Positions 24,362-32,730 of a stretch of 38,036 bases of DNA are shown in pieces. The notes under the pieces were generated by a model that saw only the letters and a program-made list of their open reading frames with translations, made no database searches and was not told where the DNA came from. The stretch's first letter is position 1. The number at the start of each line of letters is the position of its first letter. This DNA is from Verrucomicrobiota bacterium (GTDB lineage Bacteria > Verrucomicrobiota > Kiritimatiellia > UBA8416), in the NCBI GenBank assembly GCA_018645275.1, contig JABGOW010000489.1, positions 1 to 38,036 on the forward strand, given 5' to 3'. The position numbers and the translations under genes are program-made.

Positions 24362-25753
24362 TTACTTGGAAAAGAAGCGTTGCTGGTGTGCACGGGCCAG
24401 TGCTTCCAGGCGTTTGGCTTCCTCCGGGTAAGCGTCGATGACATTGGTAGTTTCGTAGGGGTCGTTCTCCATATCGAAGAGCGACAGTGCGATCTCCTTC
24501 CTGGCGTATCGGCCCGGCTTGCCGTCCTTACCCGGCGTCACCAGCGTCCGGTAGCCGTGGGGCAGATGCAGCTTCCATTTGCCGTCACCGGTGATTATCC
24601 CTTCGAATGTGCCCACTGTTGAGAAGCCATAATACTCGTGGGGATTCACGGATCCCGGCTGCCCGCAAACCACATCCCAGATATCCTTGCCGTCAATCTC
24701 ATGAGCCGGCAGCTCCGCGCCCGCCAGGGCTGCGATCGTCGGAAAGAGGTCTATCGAACAGAACATCCTGTCACTCCTGCTCCCGGCCGCAATACGTTTC
24801 GGCCACTTCATGATGCAGGGACTGCGCGTGCCACCGTCGAACCCAGTGGCCTTGGCTTCCCGGTAGGGCGTGACGCCGGCATGATTGCCGTAACTGACCC
24901 ACGGGCCATTATCCGAGGAGAAGATAACTAGGGTATCATCTGCCACACCCGCGGTTTCCAATGCTCTGGTAATCTCACCGACTGACCAGTCAATCTCCAT
25001 CATCACATCAGCATAGAGCCCCTGCCCCGACTTCCCTTCAAACTTATCACTGCAGAATATCGGCACGTGGGGCATCGAATGCGGAACGTAGAGAAAGAAA
25101 GGCTCGTATGCATGGCGCTTGATAAAGTCTACGGCGTGCTCAGTAAACCAGGTTGTTAGCAGCTTCTGCTGCGTGCCCGTCACATCTTCAATGGCAATCT
25201 TCCCGTTCTCCCAGAACTGTAGCGGACAGTTGTCAAAACGACGCGAGCTGGGATGAAATCGCCACATGTCGTTGGAATACATCAGCCCACACGATTCGTC
25301 GAACCCGCGTGCCGGCGGCCGCGTCTCAGGGAGATCGCCTAAATGCCATTTGCCGAATACCGCCGTGGCATACCCCACCCCCTTCAGAAGCTGGCCCATT
25401 GTAGTCCACTTCGGGTCCAACCCTTTGGCGCGGGGAGGATGGGCCCCGAACACCTTGGTTCTCCCCGGATAACACCCGGTCATCAGCGCCGCCCGTGAGG
25501 CCGAGCAAATAGCCTGCGGCACGTGGAAATTGCTAAAACAGCGCCCCTCCCTGGCCAGTTGTTCAACATGCGGCGTCGGATAGGCTGTCTCGCCAAAGGG
25601 CCTGAAATCGCCAAAACCCGCATCATCCAGAAAGATGATCACCACGTTCGGCGGCCGCGGCGTCTCCTCCGCAGCCATGACGCCCGACGCCGCCACAAGC
25701 ATGCCCAATGCCGCAATCTGCATGAATCGCTTTCGGAATGACTCTCTCTTCAT
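24362..25753 (-). CDS. S1 family sulfatase with C-S-A-S-R motif
   Basis: PPNVVIIFLDDAGFGD; AICSASRAALMTGCYPGRT; VFGKWHLGD; IFSSDNGPW. Start at MKRESF (25753). Confidence 0.92.
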   Translation of the reverse strand: MKRESFRKRFMQIAALGMLVAASGVMAAEETPRPPNVVIIFLDDAGFGDFRPFGETAYPTPHVEQLAREGRCFSNFHVPQAICSASRAALMTGCYPGRTKVFGAHPPRAKGLDPKWTTMGQLLKGVGYATAVFGKWHLGDLPETRPPARGFDESCGLMYSNDMWRFHPSSRRFDNCPLQFWENGKIAIEDVTGTQQKLLTTWFTEHAVDFIKRHAYEPFFLYVPHSMPHVPIFCSDKFEGKSGQGLYADVMMEIDWSVGEITRALETAGVADDTLVIFSSDNGPWVSYGNHAGVTPYREAKATGFDGGTRSPCIMKWPKRIAAGSRSDRMFCSIDLFPTIAALAGAELPAHEIDGKDIWDVVCGQPGSVNPHEYYGFSTVGTFEGIITGDGKWKLHLPHGYRTLVTPGKDGKPGRYARKEIALSLFDMENDPYETTNVIDAYPEEAKRLEALARAHQQRFFSK

Positions 25754-25811
25754 ATCAGCTCCTCGTTCAGTGTGTGTGCAACCGGAGTCCGATGAATGGC
25801 AATCAGGAAGG

Positions 25812-27611
25812 CTACAGGCGCGTAACGTAGATGTAGTATGCTCCTGCGATCGTTTTGCCCTGCGGGTCGAGCATTGTTCCTTTGACCTGCGTTGCACCTT
25901 GCTTCAGCGGAATCTCAAATACAACTTGCTTGTCCTTATCGCTCACCTGCCGAACTTCAGAGAAGCCACCGACCTCCAGTTTGATCGCAGCAACAGGCAG
26001 GGCCTTCATCGTGTTTCCATAGATCAGCTTGTCCTTACCGCCTTTCGCGTCCCACGCATCGACTTCTTTCTTGAACACGGGAACGCCCTGGATCGGGGCA
26101 TTTGCTTCGCGCGGCCATCGGCGGACCTCAAACCGATATGACCCTTCTTCCGCGATGGCGATATCCCAGGCACCGATGCGGTTTGGGCCCTTGGCGACCT
26201 CGGCGTGGTTCCAGGGCACGGACGGCAAATACCAGTCAGCTGGTTGAAGGAGCGTTTCACGATCATTCGGATGTCCGACAATGAATCGAGGCTTGTCTCG
26301 ATCTCCCGGACACACCCGTTCCCAGTAGGCTTTGTGCTGCTGCCGAATCGTTTCAACGACCTCAGGATGCTGTTGGATGACATTGGTCTCCTGGCCGGGA
26401 TCTTTTGAGATGTCATAGAGCTCTTTGTTGTTTATCAGACGCCATCGTTTCGTCATCCCTACGGTTTTGGCCCAGGACTTGGGTTTGAACGTTCGTTGGG
26501 TTTCGACGAACAGGGTCCGCTCCGGTAAGTCCAGATCCGGCTGAAAGAGTTGTTGCTTGAAACTGCGTCCATCAAAATCCACCGCGCGTTCGGGGGACAA
26601 ACCACACAACTCGATCAGAGTCGGAAGAAGATCTATGTGTGCAGTCAGATCAAATACATCTGTGCCGTGCTTCAATTTGCCCTTGGGCCAATGCATGAAG
26701 AACGGCACCCGATGCCCCCCATCGTATACCTGGCACTTTCTCCCTCGCATACCGGCATTGAACAGCTTCACCCCCGTCGTGCCGCCGTTGTCAGTCATGA
26801 ACATGAGAATTGTACTATCAGCCTTACCGGATGCTTTGAGAGCCCGACGCAAGCGGCCTATATTTCGGTCTATGCGGCCGATACCGGCAAAGAAGTAGGC
26901 CTCTTCTTCCGAGACCTGTGAGTCGTACTTCTTGATCCATGATGTGTTCGGCAAGGTATGCGGAGTGTGGGGCATGTAGGTGGCAAGGTATGCAAAGAAT
27001 GGCTTGTCGTTATGATCGCTCTCATTAATGAAATCTATCGCCGCATTGAAGAACACGTCCGGAGCGTACCCATCCCGCTGAACCCGCTCGCCGTTGTGCC
27101 AGTAGTGATCGTTCACCCGGTCATTGTCAAACCAATCGTCGGTGGTGCCGGTGCCGCCGTCACCCTGCCCCAACCATTCGTCGAACCCGCGATCCATGGG
27201 TCGATAGGGATAGTTGGAGCCCAGGTGCCATTTCCCAAACATGCCGGTTCGGTAACCGGATGCCCTAAACACATCTGCCATAGTCATCTCCGATGCACGC
27301 AAATGGTTTCCTCCTGCGATGGTATGCCACACTCCTGCGCGATGAGAATACTTCCCCGTTAAGAGGGCTCCCCGGCTAGGTGCGCAAGTTGGGTCAACGT
27401 GGAAGTCGGTGAATCGAACAGACTCGTCGTGCAGTTTATCCAGGTTGGGCGTCTCAAGCACCGGGTTGCCATGACAACTCAGATCACCGTATCCCTGGTC
27501 ATCTGTAACAATCAGGATGACGTTGGGTGATTGTGATGCCGAAACAAGCGATGCAAATAGCAACGAAGTGAAAAGCATCAACGCCAGAGCAACTCGACTT
27601 TTGATTTGCAT
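25812..27611 (-). CDS. S1 family sulfatase
   Basis: SPNVILIVTDDQGYGDLSCHGN; CAPSRGALLTGKYSHRAGVW; MFGKWHLGSNYPYRP; MFMTDNGGT. Confidence 0.94.
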   Translation of the reverse strand: MQIKSRVALALMLFTSLLFASLVSASQSPNVILIVTDDQGYGDLSCHGNPVLETPNLDKLHDESVRFTDFHVDPTCAPSRGALLTGKYSHRAGVWHTIAGGNHLRASEMTMADVFRASGYRTGMFGKWHLGSNYPYRPMDRGFDEWLGQGDGGTGTTDDWFDNDRVNDHYWHNGERVQRDGYAPDVFFNAAIDFINESDHNDKPFFAYLATYMPHTPHTLPNTSWIKKYDSQVSEEEAYFFAGIGRIDRNIGRLRRALKASGKADSTILMFMTDNGGTTGVKLFNAGMRGRKCQVYDGGHRVPFFMHWPKGKLKHGTDVFDLTAHIDLLPTLIELCGLSPERAVDFDGRSFKQQLFQPDLDLPERTLFVETQRTFKPKSWAKTVGMTKRWRLINNKELYDISKDPGQETNVIQQHPEVVETIRQQHKAYWERVCPGDRDKPRFIVGHPNDRETLLQPADWYLPSVPWNHAEVAKGPNRIGAWDIAIAEEGSYRFEVRRWPREANAPIQGVPVFKKEVDAWDAKGGKDKLIYGNTMKALPVAAIKLEVGGFSEVRQVSDKDKQVVFEIPLKQGATQVKGTMLDPQGKTIAGAYYIYVTRL

Positions 27612-27674
27612 ATGGTCTCCTCTGGAATGCCTGACCCGCCCCCGATGGCGCTAACCTAAACGCCTATTCCAGTA

Positions 27675-27765
27675 CTTTGTCGCGAGCCTTGTCGCGAGCT
27701 TTGTCGACTCTTCTCTCAGACTCATGCTCTTTTCGACAAAGCTCAGGACAAAGCTCGCGACAAAG
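27675..27765. repeat. inverted repeat, 33-bp arms, built from a CTTTGTCGCGAG-type 12-mer
   Basis: Left 27675-27707 CTTTGTCGCGAGCCTTGTCGCGAGCTTTGTCGA; right 27733-27765 is its reverse complement at 30/33 positions. Confidence 0.9.
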
Positions 27766-27799
27766 GTGCCTCTCGTGACTGCGTGACTCCGGGTGGGCT

Positions 27800-30388
27800 T
27801 TAAATGCCCGGGGTCACATCAATCGCTTTCTTCACTTTAGCTTTGTAGCCCTTCACGAGGCGCGGAACCTTGCGAGGCATAGGCTTCATCTTCTCAATCG
27901 GATTCGCTTCGATCATTTTCCCGGCTTCCAGGAGAACGGATATGGCGTCTGCCTGCACCACGCCGTTGCCATCCGGGCCTACATTGAGCAGCAGATTGCC
28001 GCCCTTCATGTTCACATCCTTGAGCTTCTCATAGACCGTGGCCGCATCTTTCCACTCGTCGTCACCCTTCCTGTATCCCCAGGAATCGTTCATGGTGTAA
28101 CAGGCCTCCCAATGGTTTTCTGCTTTCGCAGCGTCAAAATGTCTTTGTTCTTTGGTGAGGAAGTCGGCTTCAAACGCTTTGCGTTTGCCGACACGGTTGT
28201 TCATGATGACGTGCGAACTCGCGTTACGAAGGGCGTTGTAGAGGTCAATTCCGTCCTCAACGGTCCACCACTCAACCCACTCACCATCAAACCAAAGAAT
28301 GGACGGGTCGTAATTCTCAATCAGCTCCAGAAGTTGGTTCTTCTGGTAGTCGACATACGTCTGCTTGTCACTGCCTTTGCCGCGATCGCTGAGAAAGGTA
28401 CGTCCCCAGCGCCAATTCGGGGTCTTTTTCTGCAAACTCGGCACCTGTGTCGGGTGATTCCAATCCAGCACACTGTAGTAGAGACCGAACTTTAAGCCGT
28501 GTTTCTTGCAGGCTTCGTTGAGCTCGGCAAGGATGTCGCGTCCTTTGAACGGTGTACTGGCAACATCAAAGTCGGTATATTTGCTATCCCAAAGGCAAAA
28601 GCCGTCGTGGTGCTTTGACGTAATGACCAGGTACTTCATTCCCGCTGCCTTGGCGGTGCGGACAATGCGATCGGCATCAAATTGAGTCGGATTAAAATCC
28701 TTGATCACTTCCGCATATTCTTCGCGGGGAATTTCCAAATTGGCGGAGATCCACTCTGAATACTTGCCAGGCATCTTCTGCCCCTTGAACTCGCCACCTA
28801 ACTGAGAATAGACACCGAAATGAATGAACATGCCGTATTGTGCATCCACAAACCATTGCATGCGCTTGTTGTAGGCCTCGAGAGACTCCTCAATAAAGGT
28901 CGAGGGACCGGCGGCCGAGGGAGCCTTTGAAGACGACTGCTTGACCGCGCGTGACAGGAAAGGCGACTCAAGGGAAACCTTGATCACGGTATCATGCTCG
29001 TCGATTGCCTTGGCCGGCAGACCAATCAGGAGGGTTGCCCCTCTCTGGGAGAGCGAAACCTTCTGATCAGTTCCCTCGGGTGCAAGGAAGGCTGCTGAGG
29101 CGGCCTCAGCCCCCACCCCGTCGACACGTAGTTTACCATCGGACGGCCACTCCATGACGTGCAGGTAGAGACTCTTTCCATCCTTCGACAGGGAGGCATC
29201 GCCCCATTCCGGTCGGGAAGGTAGCGGGTTCGCCTTGGTGTCGTAAATCGATTCATGGTTATCACGCATCCAGTCGCCAATACCAGAGAACGACTCGACC
29301 GCCTTGGGATCAATCTTGCCATTCCCCATCGGGCCGCAGTTGAGAAGGTAGTTGCCCCCGGCACAGACCGTGTGGACCATGCGGTGGATGAGATCCTGAA
29401 GAGAGTGGTAATGGTGTTCGCCATGGGCCTTGTAGCCATAGGCTGAACTCACACTATCAGGTGACTCGGTGGTCAGAGGGAGCTTCTTCCATGGGACCTC
29501 TTTGTCGCCCAGCGAGATGTAGTCGAACATCTCGAGCATCTCCGGCGTGACGACCTGTTTGGAAGAGGCGCCAGCCATGGTGGAGAGACGGGAGTTGATG
29601 ACGCAATCGGGGTTGAGACGGCGCACGGCGTCGCCAAATAGGACGGCCCGCTCCCGGGTCATACCGCGGGGGGTGTCGAACCAGATGAGGTCGATCTGGT
29701 AGTTCTTAAGCAGCTCCTCGATCTGCGGCAGGGACTTGCGCGCGATGTAGGCGTCAATATCGGGTTCTCGATCTTCCGGCAGGTTGGGAAAGATGTCCTT
29801 GAGCGTCTTTTCACTGGTAAACGACGGGGAATCCGGGTCGCTCCAATCTTTGGCCTGCGAGTAATAGACCCCGAACTTCAGCCCATGCTTGTGGCAGGCC
29901 TCGGAGAGTTCCTTGATGATGTCGCGCTTGAAGGGCGAGGCATCCATTACATCGTAATCCGAGCAGGCGGAATCGAAGAGCGCGAAGCCATCGTGGTGCT
30001 TGGAGGTGATGACTACATAGCGCATGCCGGTGGCCTTGAAGATCTTTACCCACTCCTCGGCGTCGAAATCCGTGGGATTAAACAGACCTGCGACCTCCTT
30101 GCGGTACTCCTCGTAGGGGATACCGAGATCCTGCTGGATCCACTCGGAGTACCTATATGAGCCCACGCGGTCCTTGTATTTCCCGGCCAGCGTGGAATAG
30201 GCCCCGAAGTGGATAAATGCGCCGAACTTCGAATCGCGAAACCATTTGTTCAACCGTACCTCCGTTTCCGGAGGATGTTTCAGCGTGGAGGGCATGAGTT
30301 TGTCGAAGTCCTTGCTCCTTCTCTCCCCCGCATGGACGGAGACTACGCAAAGGAGGGCGAGTAGCAAGAAGATGAAAACTGTTTTCAT
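27800..30388 (-). CDS. tandem two-domain GH29 alpha-L-fucosidase
   Basis: Domain 1 KFGAFIHFGAYSTLAG...YVVITSKHHDGFALFDS...LIWFDTPRG; domain 2 QYGMFIHFGVYSQLGG...YLVITSKHHDGFCLWDS...ILWFDGEW. Signal MKTVFIFLLLALLCVVSVHAG. Confidence 0.92.
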   Translation of the reverse strand: MKTVFIFLLLALLCVVSVHAGERRSKDFDKLMPSTLKHPPETEVRLNKWFRDSKFGAFIHFGAYSTLAGKYKDRVGSYRYSEWIQQDLGIPYEEYRKEVAGLFNPTDFDAEEWVKIFKATGMRYVVITSKHHDGFALFDSACSDYDVMDASPFKRDIIKELSEACHKHGLKFGVYYSQAKDWSDPDSPSFTSEKTLKDIFPNLPEDREPDIDAYIARKSLPQIEELLKNYQIDLIWFDTPRGMTRERAVLFGDAVRRLNPDCVINSRLSTMAGASSKQVVTPEMLEMFDYISLGDKEVPWKKLPLTTESPDSVSSAYGYKAHGEHHYHSLQDLIHRMVHTVCAGGNYLLNCGPMGNGKIDPKAVESFSGIGDWMRDNHESIYDTKANPLPSRPEWGDASLSKDGKSLYLHVMEWPSDGKLRVDGVGAEAASAAFLAPEGTDQKVSLSQRGATLLIGLPAKAIDEHDTVIKVSLESPFLSRAVKQSSSKAPSAAGPSTFIEESLEAYNKRMQWFVDAQYGMFIHFGVYSQLGGEFKGQKMPGKYSEWISANLEIPREEYAEVIKDFNPTQFDADRIVRTAKAAGMKYLVITSKHHDGFCLWDSKYTDFDVASTPFKGRDILAELNEACKKHGLKFGLYYSVLDWNHPTQVPSLQKKTPNWRWGRTFLSDRGKGSDKQTYVDYQKNQLLELIENYDPSILWFDGEWVEWWTVEDGIDLYNALRNASSHVIMNNRVGKRKAFEADFLTKEQRHFDAAKAENHWEACYTMNDSWGYRKGDDEWKDAATVYEKLKDVNMKGGNLLLNVGPDGNGVVQADAISVLLEAGKMIEANPIEKMKPMPRKVPRLVKGYKAKVKKAIDVTPGI

Positions 30389-30541
30389 AAAAGGCTCCAT
30401 TCATTTGGCGCATCCGGGATTCTCATTTCTCCCCTTACGACCTCATGGCTAGGGAGCATCCCCTCAATACACGATACAATCCATACGTCGTCGCACAACA
30501 CCATCATGGCAAATGAGCCGCTGCCCAAGAACAGCAAAGAT

Positions 30542-30580
30542 GCATCATTTCAGTCCTGCCACGCATCATCCGGGAAGACT
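30542..30580 (-). promoter_or_regulatory. candidate operator: two direct GCATCAT copies 21 bp apart
   Basis: GCATCAT starts at 30542 and 30563; about 154 bp upstream of the tandem fucosidase start at 30388. Confidence 0.6.
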
Positions 30581-30659
30581 GAATCCGTTTACTCAACCGG
30601 AACGCGCAGCTCGGTTGTGCTGCTTACGGAAACCCACAGAATCAAATCGCGGCCTGCAA

Positions 30660-31130
30660 GCGTGTTGCACGAAACACGCCGACTATGCCGCCATCACTGA
30701 AACGCAGTGTGCCACCCCGGGCATTGTCGATATCGTTCGCCTTGTCGTAGAGCACGACCCTGTCTACCCGCATGCCCTTCTCCAGGTCGATGCGTATCCA
30801 AGGAGTCTGCTCTCCTTTCGATGACCATTCACCCTCAGGGGTCATGATGCCATCGACAGCCTTGTCGGCGCGGTATTGCTGTGAGTATTCAGAGGAAACT
30901 GACACTGATTCCACCACATTGAAGGGGACCGATTTCTCATAGAGCGGCACCAGCGGCTCGTAGTCAGCGTGATTGGCAAGGCGGTTTGCCTTGGCGGCGA
31001 CCATCTCGAAATAGGGGAAAGACAACCGTTCCCCCTGCGGCGTAAACCGCCTCGTGAACTTCTCCGAGCCTAACTACTCCGTTTCCTTTGCCGTAAACTC
31101 CATCAACATCTGCGATGCTCAAGGTTCTAC
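30660..31130 (-). pseudogene. remnant of a secreted enzyme C-terminus with a truncated F5/8 type C domain
   Basis: Minus strand FTRRFTPQGERLSFPYFEMVAAKANRLANHADYEPLVPLYEKSVPF...SSEYSQQYRADKAVDGIMTPEGEWSSKGEQTPWIRIDLEKGMRVDRVVLYDKANDIDNARGGTLRFSDG; in-frame stops upstream (ASQMLMEFTAKETE*) and abrupt end inside the domain. Confidence 0.65.
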
Positions 31131-31164
31131 GAATGACAACCGATTTCAGGACGGGACCCCACTA

Positions 31165-31192
31165 TTCAATATTCAACTTTCAATATTCAATT
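31165..31192. repeat. heptanucleotide tandem repeat, 4 units (TTCAATA TTCAACT TTCAATA TTCAATT)
   Basis: Read directly; 60 bp upstream of the XylR-like start. Confidence 0.85.
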
Positions 31193-31251
31193 CTCCCACC
31201 TCTCACCAGATGTTGCATTTCTCTCCGTCTTGCATCATCATAGTCTACGAA

Positions 31252-32349
31252 ATGAACAGCCCCCAAAAATCAATCCTGTTGCTCGCCGAGTGGGCTGACC
31301 CGAGGTTCTACAAGGGGGTCGCGCGGTATGCCAAGCAGGCAAACTGGCACCTGAACCTCGACGGCATATACGGGGGCAGGCTACCAACCGACTGGGAGGG
31401 TGACGGGTGCATCCACCTGGTCCAGAGCAAGGAAGCCCTGGACTTCATTGAGATGCTCAACGTCCCTTCCCCTGTGATGGGTGGAAATGCAGTCGGGGAA
31501 GGCCGTGAGGCCGCCGACTACTTTGCCCGTCTCGGGTTCCGGCATTTCGCCTTCTATACGACAGATCACTCTCAACCCATGTCACAGTCCCGATTCAGGG
31601 GGTACAAGGATCGACTGAAAGAGCTGGGGTTCTCTGCAACCGTACTGGACTGGGGTAAGAAGGGATCCATGAAGAAGGTTGCCTGGAAGGCGCGCAAGCA
31701 ATGGCTGAGCGGCAGACTGAAGCAACTGCCTAAACCGGTCGCCGTGTTCTGTATCGATGACCGACGCGCCCTGAGCCTGGTGGAGGCCTGCATGGATGTC
31801 GATATCGAGATACCCAACGAGGTGGCCGTTCTCGGTGTGGGTAACATGGAACTCGCCTGTGAGTGTTCGGCCGTTCCGCTCTCAAGCATCCGCCTTGATT
31901 TCGAACGACGGGGGTATGAGTCCGCAGCCATGCTGGACAGGATTCTCGATGGGGAGCAAGTAACCGAGCCCCTCATCCTGCCCTACGCGGGCATCGAAGA
32001 GCGCCGCAGCACCTACACGCTGGCGGTGGATGATGAACGCGGACGCAAGGCGCTGCGCTTCATGCTCGACAACTTCCACCGGCCGATTGGCGTCACCGAT
32101 ATCGCCGCTGCCGGCGGACTGACCCGCTGGCAACTCTCCTGCATCACAAAGCGGGATCTGGACACCACCCCGACAAAGCTACTCGAAGACACCCGCATCA
32201 ACAAAGCCTGTGAACTGCTCCGCACGACCAACTTCCCCATCAAGCGCGCCGCCTACGAGACCGGTCTCGGCACCGCCCTGCGCCTGCAGCGCATCTTCCG
32301 CAAACGGTTTGAGACCACGCCCAGTGCGTGGCGGAAGGCGCAGAAATAG
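31252..32349 (+). CDS. XylR-like regulator (LacI-type sensor domain + C-terminal AraC HTH)
   Basis: Periplasmic-binding-like core (FARLGFRHFAFYTTD, IPNEVAVLGVGN) followed by AraC HTH VTDIAAAGGLTRWQLSCITKRDLDTTPTKLLEDTRINKACELLRTTNFPIKRAAYETGLGTALRLQRIFRKRFETTPSAWRK. Confidence 0.9.
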   Translation: MNSPQKSILLLAEWADPRFYKGVARYAKQANWHLNLDGIYGGRLPTDWEGDGCIHLVQSKEALDFIEMLNVPSPVMGGNAVGEGREAADYFARLGFRHFAFYTTDHSQPMSQSRFRGYKDRLKELGFSATVLDWGKKGSMKKVAWKARKQWLSGRLKQLPKPVAVFCIDDRRALSLVEACMDVDIEIPNEVAVLGVGNMELACECSAVPLSSIRLDFERRGYESAAMLDRILDGEQVTEPLILPYAGIEERRSTYTLAVDDERGRKALRFMLDNFHRPIGVTDIAAAGGLTRWQLSCITKRDLDTTPTKLLEDTRINKACELLRTTNFPIKRAAYETGLGTALRLQRIFRKRFETTPSAWRKAQK

Positions 32350-32370
32350 GAGGAAGTCGGCACGCATTGT

Positions 32371-32630
32371 GGCTCCCCCCCGATGCGTCGGGGCTCAAGC
32401 GCTTCAGGGAGCAATTCCCGCTTGTTGATACGCGATTCCGGGGGTTGCACCCCCGGCTGGCGTGTTACTCCCCTTCGGGGAGCCGGAATCACCTCCGCAA
32501 TGGAGACAAACAGGTCTCTCTTCATCAGGAGCGGGGACCACGTCCCCAACGGGGACAAACATGATAGCCCAGCCAGAATGGCTGGGGATCGTTGCCATCC
32601 AAAATCATGGCTCCCTGAAAGGGAGCAACA
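32371..32630. repeat. array of at least six short palindromes, mostly with 3-nt loops
   Basis: CCCCGA-TGCG-TCGGGG (32378-32393); CCGGGGGT-TGC-ACCCCCGG (32438-32456); CTCCCC-TTC-GGGGAG (32468-32482); GGGGAC-CAC-GTCCCC-AAC-GGGGAC (32533-32556); CCCAGCCA-GAA-TGGCTGGG (32568-32586); GCTCCCT-GAA-AGGGAGC (32610-32626). Confidence 0.88.
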
Positions 32631-32671
32631 ATGGGCACCACATACACAACGATCTCAGCACGCAAATGGCG

Positions 32672-32698
32672 CGATCCCGCGAGAAAACCGCGGGATCG
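32672..32698. terminator. candidate hairpin terminator without U-tract, downstream of the PATR gene
   Basis: CGATCCCGCG-AGAAAAC-CGCGGGATCG, 10-bp perfect stem, 33 nt beyond the minus-strand stop at 32731. Confidence 0.4.
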
Positions 32699-32730
32699 TG
32701 CACCGCCGCCTCACAGAAATTCCTTCGAGT

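Noticed and set aside
32371-32630. CRISPR array
   Set aside because: Hairpins differ in sequence and spacing; no constant direct repeat with unique spacers.
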